Shown piece by piece: positions 1 to 5,579 of a stretch of 9,286 nt of DNA. The translations under genes were made by a program, and so were the position numbers. How positions within the stretch are numbered: the first letter of the stretch is position 1; each line of letters begins with the position of its first letter. The stretch is from NCBI GenBank assembly GCA_964505415.1, contig CAZDHW010000028.1, positions 1-9,286 on the forward strand. Direction: 5' to 3'. The notes beneath the pieces were generated by a model. That model saw only the letters and a program-made list of their open reading frames with translations. It did not search any database and was not told the origin of the DNA. This DNA comes from DTDR01 sp964505415 (GTDB taxonomy: Bacteria; Hydrothermota; Tepidihabitantia; Tepidihabitantales; DTDR01).

Positions 1-477
1 ATAATTATTTATGATACCACCGTAAGGACCTATACTGGTGATAATGAAATAATCTTCCAATATCTGACAGCCAATAATTATATTTCCAATACGGTTGGTA
101 TTGAAGACCATACAAATACAATTGGTATTAATGCTTTATACAATAATGATTATCACCGCGCCTGTGCCCCAATTATTGCGGGAAGAGCAATAAAATTTAC
201 AACCGATACCATTGCTTATGTTGGGATGGAAGAATATCTTTCTTCAGTTAAAAAATTACATCCAAAAACCCTTCCCACCATTCAGAAAGGTGAATTTATT
301 CTCAATTTAGAAAAAGATAAAGAAAATAAGTTAACCATATATGAAATCACCGGCAAAAAGGTATTTAGCGGGAAAGTAAAAAAGAATTTTATTAAAAGAT
401 TGCCTAATGGTGTTTACTATCTCATTTTAGAAAACGAAAAAGAAAATATAAAGAAAAAAATTATTTATCTTAAATAA
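1..477 (+). CDS. 3' end of a secreted protein with a Por/T9SS-like C-terminal sorting module (5' truncated)
   Basis: The frame is open from base 1, so the gene begins upstream; 158 residues are visible. The first Met inside the window (base 226) is internal. Residues 1-70 (motifs YTGDNEIIFQY, TVGIEDHT, GRAIKFTT) resemble the beta-rich domain that sits after the catalytic domain in large secreted proteins of FCB bacteria, often peptidases. The catalytic part is not in the window, so no enzymatic role can be given. Residues about 91-158 form a C-terminal module (LTIYEITGKKV, then LPNGVYYLILE and a Lys-rich end) of the type A sorting-domain kind. Such modules are known to direct export through the Por/type IX system and are then cleaved or used as anchors; similar modules occur in lineages where the system is unproven. 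The tail overlaps the convergent MFS gene by 13 nt. The secreted class is well supported, the identity is not. Confidence 0.75.
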   Translation: MIIYDTTVRTYTGDNEIIFQYLTANNYISNTVGIEDHTNTIGINALYNNDYHRACAPIIAGRAIKFTTDTIAYVGMEEYLSSVKKLHPKTLPTIQKGEFILNLEKDKENKLTIYEITGKKVFSGKVKKNFIKRLPNGVYYLILENEKENIKKKIIYLK

Positions 478-1628
478 CGCTTTTCTTTTACAAAGAAAAG
501 GATAATAAGACTCAAAAAGATTAATATAATGGCAAAATAAAAAGGTGCTTTAAAGTTAAATTTCTCCCATAAAATACCGGCAATCAAAGAAGCAAAAAGA
601 GAAAGTAAGCCGTTTATCATTTGAAAAAAGCCGATGCCGGTTGCCCGAAATTCAATCGGTGATAATTCAGAAGCCAATGTTTTTTGGCTTGGTTCTAAGG
701 CGGATTTGTTTAATCCGTAGAGGAAAAAAATCAAAAAGAGTAAAAATTTTGATTTTAAAAAAACAAAGCCAAGAGCAGTAAAAAGCCACAAAAGATAACC
801 TAAGGATAAAGTAAATTTTCGAGAAGTTTTATCCGCCAATTTACCAAAAGGTAAAGAGAATAAAGAGGCAGTAGCAGTAAAAATAAGATAAAAAATCGGA
901 ATAAAAGTTTGTTGGGTATAAAAATTATTAGCATAAAGCAAAAGAAAAGAATAAGAAAAATAAGAAAGAGAAAAGAAGGCGGAAGAAAAGAGATAAAGAT
1001 AAAAGTTTTTATCAAAAGTTTTTAAGTTTAATTTTAAAGGTAATTCTTTTTTTACCCAATTTTTTTTATAATCCTTTTCTTTCACAAAGATAATAACTAA
1101 TAAACTGCCGATTAAAGAAGGTAAAGCGGCTAACAAAAATAATTTTCTAAAACCCAAGAGGTTAAAAAATAATAATGCCACTAAAATACCACAGGTGGCT
1201 CCAAAATTATCCATCATTCTTAAAAAGCCAAAATTTCTTCCCCGGTTGGTATCATCAGAGATATCAGCAATTATTGCGTCTCGGGGTGCTGAACGAATTT
1301 TTCCTGCGCGGTCAAAAATTTTTAGGGGAATTAAAATTGACCAAAAATGGGCTAAGGCATAACCAATTCTTGATAAAGAACCAAAAAGATAACCAATCCA
1401 GACAAAAATTTTTCTCTTTTTGATTTTATCTGCCAGATAACCAGAAAATCCTGAAGATAAAGAGACAATAGCATCACCAACACCATCAATTATTCCTAAA
1501 GCAATCATATTAGCATTTAAACTTTTAACAAATAATGGCCATAAAGGATAGATAATATCAGAACCTAAGTCATTCAAAAAAGAAGCAATTCCTAAAACAT
1601 TAACAATTCTTTTTCTTTCTTTTTCCAT
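465..1628 (-). CDS. MFS transporter, 12-TM permease of unknown substrate
   Basis: A 387-aa polytopic membrane protein, the usual MFS length. Visible family marks are an N-terminal FLNDLGSDIIYPLWP segment (residues 18-32), the loop 2-3 motif A GYLADKIKKRK (63-73), a signature DRAGKIRSAPRDAIIAD (106-122), a second motif-A-like copy in the C half (FGKLADKTSRK), and a late LEPSQKTLASEL segment. The signature resembles the D-R-x-G-K-G-I-R-T-A-P-R-D block of a common bacterial efflux-type MFS subfamily, but lacks the Gly between Lys and Ile. The substrate cannot be read from sequence; drug/metabolite efflux or sugar export are both possible. The start at 1628 is preceded by a promoter but no Shine-Dalgarno, and no nearer upstream start is needed. 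The gene is divergent from the fmdB-like operon, and its 3' end overlaps the secreted-protein gene. Confidence 0.88.
   Translation of the reverse strand: MEKERKRIVNVLGIASFLNDLGSDIIYPLWPLFVKSLNANMIALGIIDGVGDAIVSLSSGFSGYLADKIKKRKIFVWIGYLFGSLSRIGYALAHFWSILIPLKIFDRAGKIRSAPRDAIIADISDDTNRGRNFGFLRMMDNFGATCGILVALLFFNLLGFRKLFLLAALPSLIGSLLVIIFVKEKDYKKNWVKKELPLKLNLKTFDKNFYLYLFSSAFFSLSYFSYSFLLLYANNFYTQQTFIPIFYLIFTATASLFSLPFGKLADKTSRKFTLSLGYLLWLFTALGFVFLKSKFLLFLIFFLYGLNKSALEPSQKTLASELSPIEFRATGIGFFQMINGLLSLFASLIAGILWEKFNFKAPFYFAIILIFLSLIILFFVKEKRYLR
480..500. terminator. possible hairpin at the convergent junction
   Basis: A perfect 9-bp inverted repeat (CTTTTCTTT / AAAGAAAAG) with a 3-nt loop begins 2 nt after the stop codon of the plus-strand gene and lies inside the last codons of the MFS gene. 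It has only two G-C pairs and no clean U-tract follows on the plus strand. It could help end the plus-strand transcript, but a chance repeat in Lys/Phe-rich coding sequence is equally possible. Confidence 0.3.
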
Positions 1629-1637
1629 AAAGATAGA

Positions 1638-1665
1638 ATTATAAACTAAAAAAAGAAATTATCAA
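1638..1665 (-). promoter_or_regulatory. sigma70-type promoter of the MFS gene
   Basis: On the minus strand TTGATA (1665-1660) is followed after 16 bp by a perfect TATAAT (1643-1638). The ATG starts only 9 nt after the -10 box, so any leader would be a few nucleotides at most and no Shine-Dalgarno can fit. The -10-to-ATG segment closely matches that of rnfC. Confidence 0.7.
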
Positions 1666-1677
1666 TAAATTTGTCTC

Positions 1678-1706
1678 TTGACTTTTATAAGTTTTTTAGT
1701 TATAAT
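1678..1706 (+). promoter_or_regulatory. sigma70-type promoter of the fmdB-like operon, probably giving a leaderless mRNA
   Basis: TTGACT (1678-1683), a 17-bp spacer and a perfect TATAAT (1701-1706) make a near-consensus promoter. Only five bases (TATTT) separate the -10 box from the ATG at 1712, so the A of the start codon is the most likely +1. There is no Shine-Dalgarno. Confidence 0.75.
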
Positions 1707-1711
1707 TATTT

Positions 1712-1918
1712 ATGCCAATATATGAATATCAATGTTTAAAATGTGGTAAAAATTTTGAGGCATTAGTTTTTAAAAATGAGGAGGTAAATTGTCCAAATTG
1801 TGGTAGTAAAGAATTACAAAAAAAATTTTCCATTTTTGCTACCCAAGGGTTAGAAAAAAATGTTGGTAGCCAAAGCTGTGGCAGTTGTAAAGCCACAAGC
1901 TGTGAAAGTTGTAAATAA
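1712..1918 (+). CDS. FmdB-family zinc ribbon protein
   Basis: A 68-aa protein opening with the hallmark MPIYEYQC of FmdB-type putative regulatory zinc ribbons. C8-x2-C11 and C27-x2-C30 form the zinc ribbon. The family is named after a protein linked to formamidase/amidase regulation in Methylophilus, but in most bacteria its role is unknown. The C-terminus adds a second potential metal site, C56-x2-C59-x4-C64-x2-C67, in a Ser/Gly-rich tail; Cys- or Gly-rich tails are common in the family. It is the first gene of a three-gene operon and is placed 5 nt after a -10 box, so it is probably translated from a leaderless mRNA. The stop codon lies 16 nt before the HU-like start. Confidence 0.9.
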   Translation: MPIYEYQCLKCGKNFEALVFKNEEVNCPNCGSKELQKKFSIFATQGLEKNVGSQSCGSCKATSCESCK

Positions 1919-1922
1919 AGGG

Positions 1923-1929
1923 AAGGAGG
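1923..1929 (+). promoter_or_regulatory. strong Shine-Dalgarno of the HU-like gene
   Basis: AAGGAGG lies 5 nt before ATG 1935 and decides the start. The same frame is open further upstream to an ATG at 1860, but that would overlap the fmdB-like gene by about 60 nt and add 25 residues unlike any HU N-terminus. Confidence 0.85.
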
Positions 1930-1934
1930 GGGTT

Positions 1935-2225
1935 ATGACAATAACAAAACAACACATTGTTGATGAGATTGTGAAAGAAATTTCTCCTCGGGTTTCGCGT
2001 AAGGATGTTTATGATATCGTCCAAATATTTTTAGATAAAATAATTGACAATCTTGCCGAGGGTAATCGGGTGGAATTACGGGGTTTTGGTATTTTTAATA
2101 CCAAGCTAAGAAAACCTAAAATTGCCCGTAATCCGAAGACCAATGAACCGGTAAGTTTGCCACCCCGAAGGGTACCGGTTTTTAAAGCATCAAAAATTTT
2201 TAAAGAGGCATTAAAAGGAGGCTAA
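1935..2225 (+). CDS. HU/IHF-family DNA-binding protein
   Basis: 96 aa, the normal size for a histone-like nucleoid protein that binds and bends DNA as a dimer. The N-terminal helical part starts MTITKQHIVDEI. The central GFGIF (residues 50-54) leads into the DNA-binding arm, with the conserved tip R65-N66-P67. The C-terminal strand and helix read RRVPVFKASKIFKEAL. The tip RNPKTNEP is close to the RNPKTG of IHF and HU proteins. HU and IHF subunits cannot be told apart here. The start is fixed by a strong Shine-Dalgarno. The last codons (Lys-Gly-Gly) contain the Shine-Dalgarno of the next gene, and the stop is one base before that gene's ATG, so the two are likely translated together. Confidence 0.93.
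   Translation: MTITKQHIVDEIVKEISPRVSRKDVYDIVQIFLDKIIDNLAEGNRVELRGFGIFNTKLRKPKIARNPKTNEPVSLPPRRVPVFKASKIFKEALKGG
2215..2221 (+). promoter_or_regulatory. strong Shine-Dalgarno of the 29-aa basic micro-protein
   Basis: AAGGAGG sits inside the final codons of the HU-like gene, 5 nt before ATG 2227. A near-perfect site at this spacing is the main support for treating the very short downstream frame as a real gene. Confidence 0.85.
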
Positions 2226-2226
2226 T

Positions 2227-2316
2227 ATGCCGTGTGGTCGTAAAAGAAAATTAAAGAAAGTAAAAAGGCATTGGTATAAGAAAAGAAGAAAAATGATGCG
2301 TCATAAGAAAAAGTAA
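2227..2316 (+). CDS. 29-aa AURKAIP1/COX24-type basic micro-protein, likely ribosome-associated
   Basis: Only 29 codons: MPCGRKRKLKKVKRHW is followed by KKRRKMMRHKKK. It is extremely Lys/Arg-rich and matches the bacterial AURKAIP1/COX24-domain micro-proteins, whose Bacteroidetes members also start MP-x-G-K/R-K-R and end in an R-H-K-K-K tail. The domain is shared with mitochondrial ribosomal protein mS38 and actinobacterial bS22, so a role as a small ribosomal protein binding rRNA is the best guess (inference). The gene follows the HU-like gene by one base and has a strong Shine-Dalgarno. Its stop lies 5 nt from the end of the convergent Cys-rich gene. Automatic gene callers would often miss it because of its length. 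Confidence 0.82.
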   Translation: MPCGRKRKLKKVKRHWYKKRRKMMRHKKK

Positions 2317-2321
2317 GAAAT

Positions 2322-2855
2322 TTAGGAGAAAAGGGAAAAAAGCTTAAAATAGTTTTCACCTTTTTCTTTTAACTCTTTAAGAATTTTTTCTTCTAATTTT
2401 AAAAGAGATAAAAGATAGTCTTTTTGGTATTTTTTGTATTTCTCTTTGCCATTTAGGTGGTTTTTAATTAAATTTTCAATAGCATCATAAATCAATTGTT
2501 TTCTTAGGTCAACCACTTTTGGCTCGTAGATTAAACCACTGATTTCCAATCTTATTTTTTCAATAATTATCTTTAAAACTTCTAAAATTTCCTCTTCTTC
2601 TAAGTCTTTTAAGCGGGTATTTTTTAGTTTGATCAATTCCTTTCGCAGATTTTTATTAAAATCTTCTTCATAGTTTAATAGGTGAAGGCTTATCTTTTCT
2701 TTTAAATAATTTTGGGCAGTCTTTAAATAGGAACAACTTTCCGGGCAATTAATTACTTCTTTCCTTTTTTCGCCGCAACATAAGGAACAGATATAATTTT
2801 GATAATAGGGACAGTATCTTTTACCGGTTCTTTGGTTACAGATAAAGCATTTCAT
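2322..2855 (-). CDS. Cys-rich protein of unknown function, last gene of the Rnf operon
   Basis: 177 aa in two parts. Residues 1-45 hold eight cysteines, C3-x2-C6-x8-C15-x7-C23-x2-C26-C27-x9-C37-x3-C41, with the readable core ICSLCCGEKRKEVINCP. I have a general impression of such a motif in uncharacterised bacterial proteins, and it looks like a zinc-binding fold, though Fe-S binding cannot be excluded. Residues 46-177 are helical and rich in Lys, Glu and Leu, with no membrane segment or signal peptide, so it is probably cytoplasmic. Its ATG overlaps the rnfB stop in an ATGA, pointing to translational coupling and co-expression with Rnf. A role in assembly, metal supply or regulation of the complex is conceivable but is inference. 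It is not one of the six standard Rnf subunits and does not resemble RnfH. Confidence 0.85.
   Translation of the reverse strand: MKCFICNQRTGKRYCPYYQNYICSLCCGEKRKEVINCPESCSYLKTAQNYLKEKISLHLLNYEEDFNKNLRKELIKLKNTRLKDLEEEEILEVLKIIIEKIRLEISGLIYEPKVVDLRKQLIYDAIENLIKNHLNGKEKYKKYQKDYLLSLLKLEEKILKELKEKGENYFKLFSLFS
2327..2367. terminator. weak imperfect inverted repeat at the second convergent junction
   Basis: Just after the micro-protein stop, AGAAAAGGGAAAA can pair with TTTTCACCTTTTTCT across a 13-nt loop, with two single-base bulges; T-rich sequence lies in and after the 3' arm. It sits inside the end of the opposing Cys-rich gene. It could act as a terminator for the plus-strand operon, but such purine/pyrimidine tracts arise easily in AT-rich coding DNA. 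Confidence 0.25.
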
Positions 2856-3853
2856 AACTCTTTTTTAGTATAACCCAAGGCCCCCACCATCGTTATTGCC
2901 TTTATTGGACACACCCGGAAACATTCACCGCAACCAACACAATTTTCAATTATTACTTTATGCCTCTCACCCAATTTCCCTTCAATGGCTTTAAATTGAC
3001 AGACTTTCACACATTCACCACAGCCGTTACAAGTGGCATCAATCAAGGCATAGGGTCTCTTTTTTGCCTTATCCACATAAGATTTTGTTGGACATTTTTG
3101 ATAGCAGATGCCGCAGTCAACGCATTTTTCCAAATCCATTACCGGTAAATTATTTTCCATTTTTAAAGCCGAATAAGGACAAGCTTTCACGCAGATATTA
3201 CAAGCAAAGCAGCCAACTTTACAAACTTCTCTCACCTCTCTCCCTTTATCAGGAGAAACACAGGCAAGATATACCAGTTTCCCTTTAGGGATAAGTTTTA
3301 ACACTCCTTTGGGACATTCTTTTACACATATTCCGCAGCCGGTGCATTTTTCTTCGTCAATAATGGGTAATCTTTTCTTTTCATCCATTTTTATTGCCGA
3401 AAAAGGACAGACTTTCACACAGGTACCTAATCCTAAACAACCAAAGATACAGGCTTTATTTCCTTGATGGAGGAGATTGGCCTCTTTACAATCTAAATGA
3501 CCATCATAAATAAATCTTTCCGTACATTCTTCAATTCCACCTTGGCAGGTTAAAACAGCAATCTTTCTTTCCAAAGCTCCTACTTCGATACCAAGGATTT
3601 CGCCGATTTTTTCTGCTACTTCTTTACCACCTACGGTACAACGATTTGGCTCGGCTTCTCCTTTTACAATGGCTTCCGCATAATTTTCACAACCAGCATA
3701 ACCACAGGCTCCGCAATTTGCTTGTGGTAAAATTTGGGAAATAAGAGCAATCTTTTTGTCAACTTCTACCTTCAACTTTTTGTGGGCAAAAACTAAAATG
3801 ATTGCCATCAACATTCCTAACCCACCCAAAATTAAAACTGAAATAACTGTCAT
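2852..3853 (-). CDS. rnfB: RnfB, ferredoxin-oxidising multi-cluster subunit
   Basis: 333 aa, the long form; proteobacterial RnfB is about 190. An N-terminal membrane anchor (residues 3-23) is followed by the C47-x2-C50-x4-C55-x16-C72 Fe-S domain (NCGACGYAGC). Next comes the conserved CIFGCLGLGTCVKVCPF (135-151). Ferredoxin-type C-x2-C-x2-C-x3-C(P/Q) motifs then follow at 170-180, 215-225, 244-254, 275-285 and 305-315, so about seven [4Fe-4S] clusters are possible. The subunit takes electrons from reduced ferredoxin and passes them into the membrane complex. It overlaps rnfA upstream and the Cys-rich gene downstream by 4 nt each, and no Shine-Dalgarno precedes its ATG. The length and cluster number match anaerobe-type Rnf more than the proteobacterial type. 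Confidence 0.96.
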   Translation of the reverse strand: MTVISVLILGGLGMLMAIILVFAHKKLKVEVDKKIALISQILPQANCGACGYAGCENYAEAIVKGEAEPNRCTVGGKEVAEKIGEILGIEVGALERKIAVLTCQGGIEECTERFIYDGHLDCKEANLLHQGNKACIFGCLGLGTCVKVCPFSAIKMDEKKRLPIIDEEKCTGCGICVKECPKGVLKLIPKGKLVYLACVSPDKGREVREVCKVGCFACNICVKACPYSALKMENNLPVMDLEKCVDCGICYQKCPTKSYVDKAKKRPYALIDATCNGCGECVKVCQFKAIEGKLGERHKVIIENCVGCGECFRVCPIKAITMVGALGYTKKEL

Positions 3854-4440
3854 AAGGAAGCCCCAAAGAGGTTTAAAAAGCCTAAAAAGGCTAATGCCAT
3901 TAAACTGGCAGCGATAAAAGCAATTGGATAACCTTTGAAAGAATTGGAAATAGGAGCGTATTCCAGTTTTTCTCGTAGGGCAGCAAAAAGAATAATTACC
4001 AACATAAATCCTAAACCAGTGCCAAAGGCAAAAATAATGGTATTTAACAAATGAAAACGATAATCAATTACTAAAAAGGTTGTTCCTAAAATCGCACAAT
4101 TGGTAGTTATTAAAGGTAGATAGATTCCCAAGGCATTGTATAACTGGCGGTAATTTTTCTTTAAAAACATTTCCACAAACTGAACTAAACTGGCGATCAC
4201 CAAGATAAAAGCAGCTGTTCTTAAAAAGGGTATATTTAAAGGAATCAATAAAAAGTGATAAACAGGATAGGTGATTAAAGTAGCAAGCAGCAGGACAAAG
4301 ATAACAGCTAATCCCATACCAAAAGAAGTGGAAATCTTTGTTGAGACACCAAAGAAAGGACAAAGTCCAATATAGCGCATTAATAAGATATTTTGCACCA
4401 AAAAACTGGCAAGAAATACTTTTGCTGGTGAGATATTCAT
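3850..4440 (-). CDS. rnfA: RnfA, membrane core subunit
   Basis: 196 aa, six predicted membrane helices, typical RnfA length. Conserved half-sites are RYIGLCPFFGVS with C27, and PLITTNCAILG with C115. In the related Nqr and Rnf complexes the matching cysteines of the paired subunits hold an intramembrane Fe-S centre. GMGLAVIFV (41-49) and RTAAFILVIASLVQ (74-87) are further RnfA marks and separate it from RnfE. It pairs with RnfE to form the inverted two-subunit core and the likely ion path. It starts 4 nt after the rnfE stop with no Shine-Dalgarno, and its stop overlaps the rnfB start in an ATGA, so coupled translation is likely. Confidence 0.96.
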   Translation of the reverse strand: MNISPAKVFLASFLVQNILLMRYIGLCPFFGVSTKISTSFGMGLAVIFVLLLATLITYPVYHFLLIPLNIPFLRTAAFILVIASLVQFVEMFLKKNYRQLYNALGIYLPLITTNCAILGTTFLVIDYRFHLLNTIIFAFGTGLGFMLVIILFAALREKLEYAPISNSFKGYPIAFIAASLMALAFLGFLNLFGASL

Positions 4441-4444
4441 AATC

Positions 4445-5056
4445 TTATTTATTTAAAAAGAGTTTGTTCACAATCGCTTTTAAAATGCCAATTAATAAAA
4501 AACCGCCGGGTGGAAAAATCATAAATAACACCGCATTCTCTCTAAAACTTGCTGGTAAAACTGGTATACCCAAAAAGGTTCCTTGAGCCATTATTTCCCT
4601 TATGGTTCCCATTATAAAAATCACCAAAGTAAAACCAACCGCCTTTCCTAAACCATCTAAAAAGGAATCAAAAATCCCGTGGCGATAGGCAAAACCTTCG
4701 GCCCTTCCTAAGATAATACAATTGACAACAATCAAAGGCACAAAAACCCCCAATACTTTATACATATCGGGTTCGTAGGCTTGTAAAACATAATCGGCAA
4801 TGGTAACAAAGGTAGAAATGATGATTATGAAAACTGGAATTCGGATATTTTCCGGGACAATCTTTCTGATTGCTGAAACAAAAATATTGGAAAAAATCAA
4901 AACAAAGGAGGCAGCAATTCCCATTCCCAAAGCATCGCGCGCGGAAATAGAGGTCGCCAAGGTTGGACAAAGACCGATCATTAAAATCAATACCGGATTT
5001 TCTAAAATTATTCCTGACCAAAAATAATGAAATCTCTTGTGCTTTTTATTGTTCAT
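4445..5056 (-). CDS. rnfE: RnfE, membrane core subunit
   Basis: 203 aa, six membrane helices, homologous to RnfA. Its two cysteine half-sites are MIGLCPTLA (C30) and PLIVVNCIILGRAEGFA (C113). The Arg-Ala-Glu after the second site, the PVFIIIISTFVTIADYVLQAY segment split around residues 74-94, and the late FPPGGFLLIG are RnfE/NqrD-type marks. Together with RnfA it is expected to carry an intramembrane Fe-S centre. The start overlaps the end of rnfG by 11 nt in another frame, with an A-rich stretch and no Shine-Dalgarno upstream. The short charged N-terminus before the first helix is normal for RnfE. Confidence 0.96.
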   Translation of the reverse strand: MNNKKHKRFHYFWSGIILENPVLILMIGLCPTLATSISARDALGMGIAASFVLIFSNIFVSAIRKIVPENIRIPVFIIIISTFVTIADYVLQAYEPDMYKVLGVFVPLIVVNCIILGRAEGFAYRHGIFDSFLDGLGKAVGFTLVIFIMGTIREIMAQGTFLGIPVLPASFRENAVLFMIFPPGGFLLIGILKAIVNKLFLNK

Positions 5057-5579
5057 TTTTTAAATATTTTTTATATTTATTAATCCCTTCCCTAATTCCA
5101 TCACAAACCGCTTTAGAAGAAATGGTGGCCGCAGTAATTGCTTCAATCTTACCGCCTTCTCTTTTCAATTTGATTTCTTCTTCCTCCTTACCTAAAAATT
5201 GGTTTTTAAATTTATCTTCCCGAATCTTTAAACCTAAACCTGGGGTTTCTTTTAAACCTTCAGCCGGTGAAGCAATTTTTAATCCGCAAACCCTTTCTAA
5301 GGTATCAATGCCAACAAACATCTCAATGATACCGCCATAACCTTTCTTACCAGCTCTAAAAAAGAGGCCAATAATTTTTTTCTCTTTATTAAATACTTGA
5401 TAACAACTATCTTTTACCACCTCCGTATAGCTATCCATTTCCGGAAAAATTTCCGAAAGGGAAGAAATGAAAAACGCTTCTTTATGTTTTTCGATTTTTT
5501 TAATAGTAAAAAGATAGACATAACTTAAAAGAAAGGCACTAAGGACACAAACCAAAGTTAAAACGGCAATCGGTTTCAT
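5046..5579 (-). CDS. rnfG: RnfG, covalent-FMN subunit
   Basis: 177 aa. One N-terminal membrane helix (residues 4-25) anchors an extracytoplasmic FMN_bind domain. The conserved KETPGLGLKI (110-119) is present. The flavin site reads EAITAATISSKAV, with T149-A-A-T152; T152 would carry the phosphoester-linked FMN that the flavin transferase ApbE attaches. The common form is S/T-G-A-T, so here Gly is replaced by Ala. The domain is otherwise intact, so I expect a working subunit that passes electrons between the membrane core and RnfD. It overlaps rnfD by 4 nt and rnfE by 11 nt. No clear Shine-Dalgarno precedes its ATG. Confidence 0.95.
   Translation of the reverse strand: MKPIAVLTLVCVLSAFLLSYVYLFTIKKIEKHKEAFFISSLSEIFPEMDSYTEVVKDSCYQVFNKEKKIIGLFFRAGKKGYGGIIEMFVGIDTLERVCGLKIASPAEGLKETPGLGLKIREDKFKNQFLGKEEEEIKLKREGGKIEAITAATISSKAVCDGIREGINKYKKYLKNEQ

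Noticed and set aside
800..1015. 71-aa hydrophobic frame inside the MFS gene
   Set aside because: It lies in another frame of the same strand, and its Phe/Leu-rich composition is a by-product of the transmembrane coding sequence. It has no ribosome site or recognisable family.
1851..1918. Repeated GGTAGC/GTTGTAAAG-like bases near the fmdB-like end as a direct repeat element
   Set aside because: The similarity comes from repeated Ser-Cys-Lys codons in the Cys-rich tail, not from a separate DNA element.
1860..1934. Longer HU-like protein of 121 aa starting at ATG 1860
   Set aside because: The extra 25 residues overlap the fmdB-like coding region, do not look like an HU N-terminus, and a strong Shine-Dalgarno sits just before ATG 1935.
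2960..3288. Two plus-strand frames opposite rnfB
   Set aside because: They are antisense to a well-conserved cluster-binding subunit, and their residues show no domain pattern.
3850..5056. RnfA/RnfE pair as NqrE/NqrD of an Nqr complex
   Set aside because: The operon encodes RnfB with many ferredoxin motifs and RnfC with two [4Fe-4S] sites, and has no NqrA or NqrF, so Rnf is the correct assignment.
4963..5340. 125-aa plus-strand frame opposite rnfE/rnfG
   Set aside because: It is antisense to two conserved overlapping genes, has no Shine-Dalgarno, and its Ser/Pro/Leu-rich composition is typical of a shadow frame.
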